From Pseudomonadota bacterium (GTDB lineage: Bacteria > Pseudomonadota > Alphaproteobacteria > Rhodospirillales > Magnetospirillaceae): 14,193 nt of DNA. Shown here piece by piece: positions 1 to 5,143 of this stretch. The notes below the pieces were generated by a model. It was not told the DNA's origin and made no database searches. It saw nothing but the letters and a program-made list of their open reading frames with translations. The stretch covers positions 1 to 14,193 of the forward strand of contig JAFAAW010000131.1 in NCBI GenBank assembly GCA_023426365.1, read 5' to 3'. A program made the position numbers and the translations under genes. Each line of letters starts with the position of its first letter. The stretch's first letter is position 1.

Positions 1-218
1 GCGCCCGTGGGGCGGTGGAGTTTTTTCGCGCGGCCGACGCCTAATTGCGCGGGCGGGGCGGGCGCCGGCTGCTGCCGGCGGCGGTGATGATGGCGACCTA
101 TCGCCGCCAACTGGCCCGGTTGACGGAACGCGGCTGGCACAATCCCGAGCGGCCGCCGCGCCTGTCGCGGCTGAACCATCTGTGGATCGCGCTGAGAGTG
201 GCGGCGGCGGGATCGTGA
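1..218 (+). CDS. hpnD: Presqualene diphosphate synthase HpnD, C-terminal part, with apparent compensating frameshifts
   Basis: This is the 3' end of a squalene/phytoene synthase family gene; HpnD makes presqualene diphosphate from farnesyl diphosphate in hopanoid synthesis. From about 63 to the TGA at 216-218 the frame reads RRLLPAAVMMATYRRQL, then RGW..P and an LWIALR tail, as expected for an HpnD C-terminus. Upstream, in the same frame, EFFRADA runs into TAA at 42-44. Reading from 41 in another frame gives LIARAG, which continues the family pattern (ADxxxA). One base missing near 40-41 and one extra base in the G-run near 51-57 would restore an uninterrupted protein of equal length. The TGA overlaps the GTG start of hpnE by 3 bases, so the pair is probably coupled. 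The identity rests on a short tail and on the neighbour. Whether the frameshift is real or a sequencing artefact cannot be told from the sequence. Confidence 0.62.
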
Positions 219-1423
219 GCGGCACCCTGCACGTCGTCGGCGCCGGCTTGGCCGGGCTGGCCGCCGCCGTGGCCGGGGTGCGATCCGGCTGGCGGGTGGC
301 GCTGCACGAGGCCGCGCCCCATGCGGGCGGGCGCTGCCGCTCGTTCCGCTGCCAGGTGCTGGACCGGGTGGTGGACAACGGCAGCCATCTGCTGCTGGGC
401 GCCAACCGCCACGCCCTCGCCTTTGCCGCCGCCATCGGCGGCGCCGAGACGCTGGAGCGGGTCGAGCCGCGCTTTCCGTTCCTGGATCTGGGCAGCGGCC
501 GCCATTGGGTGGTGCATCCGGGCAATCTGTCGGCGGGCGTCGGCGAAACCGCGCGCGCCCTGGGCCTGCCCTGGGTCAAATCCGACCAGACCGTGGCCGC
601 CCGGCTGGGCGCTTCGCGGTCGTTTCCCACGTTGTGGCAACCCTTGTGCGAGGCGATCCTCAACACCACGCCCGAGCATGCGTCGGCCCGGTTGCTGGCC
701 TGCGTCCTGCGCGAAGTTCTGCTGGGCGGCAAGGCCGCGTTGCGCCCCCATCTGGCGGCCGGCGGCCTGTCGTCGCTGTTCGCCGCCCCGGCCGAAGCGA
801 CGCTGGCCGCCCACGGCGCGCAGTTGCGCTATGGCCGCCGGTTGATGGCGATCGCGCCGCAGGCATTGGAATTCGACGACGGCGCACAGCCGCTGGGACC
901 ACAGGACCGGGCCATCCTGGCGGTGCCGCCGTGGGTGGCCGCCGATCTGCTGCCCGGCCTGCCGCGCCTGCCCACCTCGGCCATCGTCAATGCCCATTTC
1001 CGCCTGGACCATGCCGCCGGGTTGCCGGGCGGACAACCCTTTCTGGGATTGGTGGGCGGGCTGGCACAATGGCTGTTCGTCCGTGACGACGTGGTGTCGG
1101 TCACCGTCTCGGCGGCCGGCGCGCTGGCCGAGCTGCCCGCCGACGTCATTGCCGCGCGCCTGTGGGCCGAGATTGCGCCGGTGATGCGGGCCGCCGCCGA
1201 CCGAGTCCCCCCCGTCCGGGTGATCAAGGAACGGCGCGCCACCCTGGCCCATACCCCCGAAGTGGTGCGCCTTCGCCCCGGCCCTGTCACCAACGTTCCG
1301 TGGCTATGGCTTGCGGGCGACTGGTTGGCATGCCCCTGGCCTTGTACCATGGAAGCCGCCGTGGCATCCGGGCTAGCCGCCGCAAGGCTTGCGGTCGGGC
1401 ACGAGTCGTTGTCGTTCGCCTAA
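215..1423 (+). CDS. hpnE: Hydroxysqualene dehydroxylase HpnE (FAD-dependent amine-oxidase family)
   Basis: HpnE carries out the last, FAD-dependent step from hydroxysqualene to squalene, which feeds hopanoid cyclisation. The 402-residue product begins with a Rossmann dinucleotide site (GAGLAG, residues 9-14). A beta-strand ending in the ribose-binding acid (VALHE, about 28-32) and GGR (38-40) follow, then DNGSHLLLG (54-62), typical of HpnE. Near the C-terminus AGD (367-369) and TMEAAVASG (378-386) form the second FAD-binding motif of this superfamily. I chose GTG at 215 because the Rossmann strand starts a few residues later and the codon overlaps the hpnD stop. A GTG at 182 would add 11 glycine-rich residues with no family support. 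Length is normal, and no membrane segment is needed. Other carotenoid or phytoene desaturase-like oxidases share the fold, but the hpnD neighbour favours HpnE. Confidence 0.93.
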   Translation: MSGTLHVVGAGLAGLAAAVAGVRSGWRVALHEAAPHAGGRCRSFRCQVLDRVVDNGSHLLLGANRHALAFAAAIGGAETLERVEPRFPFLDLGSGRHWVVHPGNLSAGVGETARALGLPWVKSDQTVAARLGASRSFPTLWQPLCEAILNTTPEHASARLLACVLREVLLGGKAALRPHLAAGGLSSLFAAPAEATLAAHGAQLRYGRRLMAIAPQALEFDDGAQPLGPQDRAILAVPPWVAADLLPGLPRLPTSAIVNAHFRLDHAAGLPGGQPFLGLVGGLAQWLFVRDDVVSVTVSAAGALAELPADVIAARLWAEIAPVMRAAADRVPPVRVIKERRATLAHTPEVVRLRPGPVTNVPWLWLAGDWLACPWPCTMEAAVASGLAAARLAVGHESLSFA

Positions 1424-1521
1424 GAGTGTTTTAGGCTCTTCACAACTGCGCATGGACTACCTATTTTGTGCGACACGTTTAGACCTTTTCCAAACTAGCC
1501 CATTATCAAAGAGGCATCGCC

Positions 1522-2118
1522 ATGGCTTTCGAGCTTCCCGCTCTCCCCTATGACAAGTCGGCGCTGGAGCCGCATATCTCGGCCCAGACCCTCGAATTCC
1601 ATCACGGCAAGCACCACAACGCCTATGTGGTCAACCTGAATAACCTGACCAAGGACACCGATCTGGCCAGCAAGCCGCTGGAAGAGGTGATCCTGGTCGC
1701 CGCCAAGGATCTGCCGGCCAAGCAGGGCATCTTCAACAACGCCGCCCAGGTGTGGAACCACACCTTCTTCTGGAATTGCATGAAGAAGGGCGGCGGCGGC
1801 AAGCCGGCCGGCAAGGTCCTGGCCGCCATCGAAGCGGCCTTCGGCTCGTACGAGAAGTTCGCCGAGGAATTCAAGAACGCTGCCGTCACCCAGTTCGGCT
1901 CCGGCTGGGCCTGGCTGGTCGAGGAAAACGGCAAGCTGAAGATCACCAAGACCGGCAACGCTGACCTTCCCATGGCGCATGGCCAGAAGGCGCTGTTGAC
2001 CGTGGATGTGTGGGAACACGCTTATTACCTGGATTACCAGAACCGCCGTCCCGACTTCGTCCAGGCCTTCCTGGACCATCTGGTCAACTGGGACTTCGTC
2101 GAGAAGAACCTGGGCTGA
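1522..2118 (+). CDS. sodB: Iron superoxide dismutase
   Basis: This enzyme converts superoxide to hydrogen peroxide and oxygen in the cytoplasm. The 198 residues align end to end with bacterial FeSOD. The four metal ligands are present: His27 (in FHHGKHHN), His80 (in VWNHTFFWN), Asp162 and His166 (in DVWEHAYY). Gln76, in NNAAQ, is the second-sphere glutamine at the position used by iron rather than manganese enzymes, so iron is the likely metal; this follows from known family rules and was not tested. There is no signal peptide. The ATG has a good ribosome-binding site (AAAGAGG, 1508-1514). The gene follows hpnE by 98 bp; that gap has no ORF and only a weak 5-bp inverted repeat. A strong hairpin follows the stop, so sodB is probably monocistronic or ends its transcript. 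I saw no convincing -35/-10 pair upstream. Confidence 0.97.
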   Translation: MAFELPALPYDKSALEPHISAQTLEFHHGKHHNAYVVNLNNLTKDTDLASKPLEEVILVAAKDLPAKQGIFNNAAQVWNHTFFWNCMKKGGGGKPAGKVLAAIEAAFGSYEKFAEEFKNAAVTQFGSGWAWLVEENGKLKITKTGNADLPMAHGQKALLTVDVWEHAYYLDYQNRRPDFVQAFLDHLVNWDFVEKNLG

Positions 2119-2138
2119 ACCAAGGTTTTGTGGTAAAA

Positions 2139-2169
2139 AAATGGCCTCTCCCCAAAGGAGGGGCCATTT
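2139..2169 (+). terminator. Hairpin terminator after sodB
   Basis: A 13-bp stem (2139-2151 with 2157-2169, one G-U pair) closes a 5-base CCAAA loop 21 bases after the sodB stop. The plus-strand U run is short (three T, then a T-rich patch). Seven A at 2135-2141 would give a better U run on the minus strand. It probably ends the sodB transcript, though it is not a textbook case. Confidence 0.62.
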
Positions 2170-2255
2170 CCACATTTTCGCCACCTTCCTCGGCCATCGT
2201 GCCGAGCTTCGGCCGTTGCAGCCGACAGAAGACCACCACCAGGGAACACCAAACC

Positions 2256-2786
2256 ATGCGTCGCATCGTTGTTTCGTTCACCGCCCTGGCCGCTATGCTG
2301 GCCATTTCGGCTTGCTCGGACCAGTCCCAGCAGGCCGGCGGCGTCACCGGCTCGGGCTCGGCCCTGGGTACCCAGCAGCCCCGCGGCCCCGTTGGCCAGG
2401 GCGCGCTGACCGAGGCCGAGCGCCTGGCCCAGTTGCAGCGCGAATTTCAGACCAGCGTGGGCGACCGCGTCTATTTCGGTCTCGACAGCGTCTCGCTGAA
2501 CGCCGAATCCAAGCAGACCCTGGATCGTCAGGCCGCCTTCCTGCGCCGTTATCCGACCATCGCGCTGCGCATCGAAGGCCATGCCGACGAACGCGGCACC
2601 CGCGAGTACAACCTGGCGCTGGGCGACCGCCGCGCCCAGTCGGTGCGCGAGTACCTGCTGGCCCAGGGTGTGTCGGCCAACCGTCTGGCCACCACCACCT
2701 ACGGCAAGGAGCGCCCCGAGGCCATCGGCTCGAACGAGTCTGCCTGGTCCCAGAACCGCCGCGCCGTCAGCGTCATCGCCCAGTAA
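2256..2786 (+). CDS. pal: Peptidoglycan-associated lipoprotein (Pal), OmpA-like
   Basis: Pal is an outer-membrane lipoprotein that holds peptidoglycan through an OmpA-like domain; with TolQRAB it keeps the outer membrane invaginating at division. The 176-residue product has a lipoprotein signal (RR, hydrophobic stretch, ISAC lipobox with Cys20; Ser at +2 allows outer-membrane sorting). A flexible Gly/Ser/Gln linker (about 21-50) precedes the OmpA domain (about 68-176). The meso-DAP-binding pattern is visible: GHADERGT (108-115), NLALGDRRA (119-127) and QNRRAV (166-171). The family YFDFDS strand reads YFGLDS here. The start was set by the signal peptide and an AGGGA site at 2241-2245. Unusually, neither tolB nor cpoB/ybgF lies next to it; it stands alone between sodB and a convergent DUF498 gene. 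It could be the main Pal or a paralogue. Confidence 0.91.
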   Translation: MRRIVVSFTALAAMLAISACSDQSQQAGGVTGSGSALGTQQPRGPVGQGALTEAERLAQLQREFQTSVGDRVYFGLDSVSLNAESKQTLDRQAAFLRRYPTIALRIEGHADERGTREYNLALGDRRAQSVREYLLAQGVSANRLATTTYGKERPEAIGSNESAWSQNRRAVSVIAQ

Positions 2787-2810
2787 CCGGCGATCACCGG
2801 CTGAAAAGAA

Positions 2811-2836
2811 AAAGGGTCCCGCAAGGGACCCTTTTT
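2811..2836. terminator. Strong intrinsic terminator after pal, probably bidirectional
   Basis: A perfect 10-bp stem (2811-2820 with 2825-2834) closes a GCAA (GNRA) tetraloop and runs into T at 2832-2836. An A-rich tract (2804-2813) on the left gives a U run on the minus strand. It lies 24 bases after the pal stop and 46 bases past the end of the convergent Mth938-like gene, so it can serve both. Confidence 0.92.
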
Positions 2837-2882
2837 GTTGGCCGCCCCCCCTGCCGGCCTGCGGCGATGGGGGCCAGCCTGG

Positions 2883-3257
2883 CTATACCGCGATCAACGC
2901 GGCGGCCACGTCACGCCCCTCGGTCAGCAGCACGTTGTAGGTGCGGCAGGCGGCACCGGTGTCCATTGGCTCGACGACGATTCCGGCGGCCCGCAACGCG
3001 GCCTTGATCTCACGCGGGATCACGCTCATACCCCGGCCGCAGCCCAGCAGCAGTACCGCCGGCAGCGGATCGGCCGTCAGCACCGGGGCCAGGCTGTCCA
3101 CGGTCAGTTCGGCGATCGTGGACACCGGCCAAGCCAGGGTGCGCGCGGGCAGAACCAGAACCGAGCCTTCGTGGCGGATGCCAGTGATGGTAAAGCCGTG
3201 ATCGCCATATCCATGGATCAACTGGCGGTCGGCGGAAACGACGGGAGTAATGTCCAT
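2883..3257 (-). CDS. Mth938-like domain protein (DUF498, NDUFAF3-related)
   Basis: This is a 124-residue single-domain protein of the Mth938/DUF498 family. Its biochemical role in bacteria is unknown; the mitochondrial relative NDUFAF3 helps assemble complex I. Family marks are visible: YGDHGFTITG (17-26), GSVLVLP (31-37), LLLGCGRGM (69-77), and the C-terminal block ACRTYNVLLTEGR (103-115) followed by VAAALIAV. The ATG at 3257 is preceded in frame by a TAG nine bases upstream, so it cannot start earlier. The ribosome-binding site is poor. In many alphaproteobacteria this gene follows yajC-secD-secF; here it follows yajC with secD and secF absent. It converges on pal and shares the terminator at 2811-2836. 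Confidence 0.88.
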   Translation of the reverse strand: MDITPVVSADRQLIHGYGDHGFTITGIRHEGSVLVLPARTLAWPVSTIAELTVDSLAPVLTADPLPAVLLLGCGRGMSVIPREIKAALRAAGIVVEPMDTGAACRTYNVLLTEGRDVAAALIAV

Positions 3258-3269
3258 GATCGCCTAAAT

Positions 3270-3298
3270 GGGGGGCCAAGCCCCCCTCTCCAAGAGGG
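3270..3298 (-). promoter_or_regulatory. Two mutually exclusive hairpins just upstream of the Mth938-like start
   Basis: On the minus strand a 6-bp hairpin (3298-3293 with 3289-3284, 3-base loop) is followed by a 7-bp G/C hairpin (3286-3280 with 3276-3270, 3-base loop). They share bases 3284-3286, so both cannot form fully at once. The second ends 12 bases before the start codon and could hamper initiation or act as a weak terminator. Any regulatory role is inference; the runs of six G and six C could be chance in such GC-rich DNA. Confidence 0.3.
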
Positions 3299-3446
3299 TC
3301 AGGGCATAGCGTGTGCCGACCAAGCCCCGCGCAGCAGCGGGCCAGCCAAGTCCGGCGTCGCCCGGGGGACGCCGGCCGGGGCGACCGACGCCACCGGGAC
3401 GGGTCCTGGCGGGAAAGCGGGCCACGCGCGCCCCGCCATCTGGGAT

Positions 3447-3489
3447 AAAAAGGAACGTCCCCACCCCTGCCGGCGGCGGGGGTGGGACG
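3447..3489 (-). terminator. Hairpin terminator after yajC
   Basis: Transcribed on the minus strand, a 12-bp stem (3486-3475 with 3471-3460, one G-U pair, 3-base loop) extends by three more pairs past a bulged C (3487-3489 with 3456-3458). It is followed directly by a T-rich stretch, TTCCTTTTTA, down to 3446. It begins 16 bases after the yajC stop, which suggests yajC is transcribed alone here. Confidence 0.62.
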
Positions 3490-3504
3490 ACCCCCGGGAT
3501 CGGC

Positions 3505-3861
3505 TTACTTGTCGGCCGACTTTTCCGCCTCGGCGGCGACCGGCTCGGTCTTGGAAACAATGTCCTGGATGGTGGCGCGCAGCACGCGGACGCGAACGTC
3601 ATCAGCGATCTCGACCACCACTTCCTTGTCGTCAACCACCTTGTTGACGGTACCAAGGATGCCACCCGAGGTCACCACGCGGTCGCCGCGGCGCAACTGG
3701 CTCAGCATTTCCTTGTGCTGCTTCATCCGCTTCTGCTGCGGACGGATCATCAAGAAATAGAACACCACGAAAATGAGGATGAGCGGCAGGAAGGCCTCGA
3801 TTCCCCCGGCAATACCACCGGCCTGACCGGCAGCCTGAGCGAAGGCGGGTGACACGAACAT
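3505..3861 (-). CDS. yajC: Preprotein translocase subunit YajC
   Basis: YajC is a small inner-membrane partner of SecDF-YidC near the SecYEG channel. The 118-residue product has a short periplasmic N-terminus, one membrane helix (about 22-39, IEAFLPLILIFVVFYFLM), and the hallmark IRPQQKRMK (39-47) at the cytoplasmic face. A soluble domain with LRRGDRVVTSGGILGTV (56-72) and a charged tail follow. The start is the ATG at 3861, not the frame's first ATG at 3930: it has an AAGGAG site (3875-3870), and the longer form would include the promoter region. Normally yajC heads a yajC-secD-secF run; here a terminator follows and secDF are missing. It diverges from the DUF815 ATPase gene. Confidence 0.95.
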   Translation of the reverse strand: MFVSPAFAQAAGQAGGIAGGIEAFLPLILIFVVFYFLMIRPQQKRMKQHKEMLSQLRRGDRVVTSGGILGTVNKVVDDKEVVVEIADDVRVRVLRATIQDIVSKTEPVAAEAEKSADK

Positions 3862-3902
3862 GGAGGTCTCCTTAAAGATGATAGGCCTAGGAAAGTCTGC
3901 GG

Positions 3903-3931
3903 AATATAGCGGCAACACCAGGGGATGCAAA
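3903..3931 (-). promoter_or_regulatory. Candidate sigma-70 promoter for yajC
   Basis: On the minus strand TTTGCA (3931-3926, four of six with TTGACA) is spaced 17 bp from TATATT (3908-3903, five of six with TATAAT). This places a start near 3896 and a leader of about 35 bases carrying the AAGGAG site. It lies in the AT-rich part of the divergent yajC/DUF815 spacer. I saw no comparably good plus-strand pair for DUF815. Confidence 0.5.
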
Positions 3932-4028
3932 CCTTAACTCCCTATAAATTATCTGTTCGCACGCCCCTTGCCGAGCGGCGCAAGCCCCCCTACCCTCTGG
4001 CCGACACTTTTCCAGCCGCAGGTCGCCC

Positions 4029-4883
4029 ATGACACCCGATGCCATTTCGCTGCTCTCTCGCATCGCCGATGCCCTGGATCGCATGGCGCCGCCGCCGCCG
4101 CCCGCCCCCGACCTGAGCGCGGCCGATGCCTTCGTCTGGCACGCCGATCCCGACTGTCTGGAACCGGTGCCCCAGGTCAATCGCGTCGATCTGGACCTGC
4201 TCAAGGGCATCGAGCGCCAGCGCGGCCTTTTGCTGGACAACACCCGCCGCTTCGCCATGGGTCTGCCGGCCAACAACGCGCTGTTGTGGGGCGCGCGCGG
4301 CACCGGCAAAAGCTCGCTGGTCAAGGCGGTGCACGCGGTGCTGAACGCCGAGAAGCCGGGCAGCGTGGTACTGGTGGAAATCCATCGCGAGGATATCCCC
4401 AGCCTGCCCCGCCTGCTGCGCATCCTGAAAGATTCGGGCCGCCGCTGCCTGCTGTTCTGCGACGACCTCTCGTTCGAGGGCACCGACGAGGCCTACAAGT
4501 CGCTCAAGGCCGTGCTGGAAGGTGGTATCGAGGGTCGGCCCCAGAACGTGGTGTTCTACGCCACCTCGAACCGCCGTCACCTGCTGTCGCGCGACATGAT
4601 CGAGAACGAGCGCTCCACCGCCATCAACCCGCACGAGGCCGTCGAGGAAAAGGTCTCGCTGTCCGACCGGTTCGGGCTGTGGCTCGGCTTCCACCACGTG
4701 GCGCAGGACACCTATTTCGACATCGTCGAAGGCTATGTGGCGCGCTACGGCCTGCCCATCGACACCGACACCCTGCGGGCCGAGGCCAATGAATGGGCGG
4801 TGACGCGCGGCTCGCGCTCGGGCCGGGTGGCGTGGCAGTTCATTCAGGACCTGGCCGGCCGCCTGGGCAAGCCGCTGGCATAA
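4029..4883 (+). CDS. DUF815 family P-loop ATPase (AAA+-like)
   Basis: This is a 284-residue cytoplasmic ATPase of the DUF815 family, widespread in proteobacteria and without an established function. An N-terminal helical part (1-50, with a PPPPP run at 21-25) is followed by the nucleotide-binding core. Walker A is GARGTGKS (88-95), Walker B is LLFCDD (141-146), a sensor-1-like ATSNRRH lies at 178-184, and a C-terminal GSRSGR (261-266) holds a plausible sensor-2 arginine. The start is the ATG at 4029 with a weak AGG site just upstream. It diverges from yajC, a common pairing in alphaproteobacteria, which hints at a link to envelope or secretion upkeep only by context. The family assignment is firm; the substrate is unknown. 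Confidence 0.92.
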   Translation: MTPDAISLLSRIADALDRMAPPPPPAPDLSAADAFVWHADPDCLEPVPQVNRVDLDLLKGIERQRGLLLDNTRRFAMGLPANNALLWGARGTGKSSLVKAVHAVLNAEKPGSVVLVEIHREDIPSLPRLLRILKDSGRRCLLFCDDLSFEGTDEAYKSLKAVLEGGIEGRPQNVVFYATSNRRHLLSRDMIENERSTAINPHEAVEEKVSLSDRFGLWLGFHHVAQDTYFDIVEGYVARYGLPIDTDTLRAEANEWAVTRGSRSGRVAWQFIQDLAGRLGKPLA

Positions 4884-4911
4884 GGCGGCGACCGCCGAAG
4901 GCAAAGCCGCC

Positions 4912-4941
4912 CCATCGTGCGTCACCCCCGACGCACGATGG
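4912..4941. repeat. Perfect 12-bp inverted repeat between convergent genes
   Basis: Bases 4912-4923 and 4930-4941 are exact reverse complements around a 6-base ACCCCC loop. The hairpin starts 29 bases after the DUF815 stop and ends 23 bases before the end of the convergent small ORF. No T run follows on either strand, so it may be a U-less terminator, a 3'-end stabiliser, or a dispersed repeat; the sequence does not decide. Confidence 0.6.
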
Positions 4942-4964
4942 CCGCCCGCCGCATGGCCGAAGGC

Positions 4965-5099
4965 TTAGCGCCGGGCCAGCCAGCGCGTGACCAGCAACAT
5001 CAGCGCGAACAGGGCGATGCCGCCAAGGATGATGCCGCCACCGACCAGCAGCGCCTCGTACGGCGTCAGGGTCGGGGCTGTTTGGAGCGATCTGAACAT
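4965..5099 (-). CDS. Small single-pass membrane protein, unknown function
   Basis: I do not recognise this product. From the ATG at 5099 it is 44 residues: a short N-terminus (MFRSLQTAPTLTPYEALL), one strong membrane helix (about 19-38, rich in Gly, Ile, Leu and Ala), and a basic end, TRWLARR, that would lie in the cytoplasm by the positive-inside rule. A longer form from TTG at 5147 would add 16 charged residues and overlap the NlpD-like stop as TTGA. Neither start has a good ribosome-binding site. It is last in the long minus-strand run, just after the NlpD-like lipoprotein gene. A chance ORF is possible, but the helix followed by a basic tail is what a real small membrane protein looks like. 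Confidence 0.5.
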   Translation of the reverse strand: MFRSLQTAPTLTPYEALLVGGGIILGGIALFALMLLVTRWLARR

Positions 5100-5143
5100 G
5101 GGGGCAGCATCGCGCGCCCCTCGGCCGTCTTCCTTGCCCTTGG

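Larger units (their letters stand above)
3258..3504 (-). other. Non-coding, hairpin-rich gap between yajC and the Mth938-like gene (secDF absent)
   Basis: No reading frame here resembles a protein family. One minus-strand frame is open across the gap, but it is a low-complexity Pro/Gly/Arg translation continuing a shadow frame of yajC. The gap holds the yajC terminator near 3447-3489, a perfect 8-bp inverted repeat (3352-3359 with 3368-3375, 8-base loop), and two overlapping hairpins next to the Mth938 start. Many alphaproteobacteria carry secD and secF at this point. I could not recognise any remnant of either. Confidence 0.6.

Noticed and set aside
98..1252. Long open frame on the minus strand opposite hpnE (384 codons)
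   Set aside because: It is a shadow frame in GC-rich DNA: the translation is Gln/Gly/Arg/His-rich with no domain, while the plus strand carries clear HpnE motifs.
1422..1440. Inverted repeat AAGAG...CTCTT right after hpnE as a terminator
   Set aside because: Only 5 bp with a 9-base loop and no T run after it; too weak to call.
3264..3665. Minus-strand frame spanning yajC and the secDF-less gap
   Set aside because: It overlaps yajC out of frame, and its Pro/Arg/Gly-rich translation across the gap resembles neither SecD nor SecF.
3943..3953. AT-rich TATAAATTATC as a -10 for the DUF815 gene
   Set aside because: Resembles a -10 element, but no acceptable -35 lies 16-18 bp upstream.
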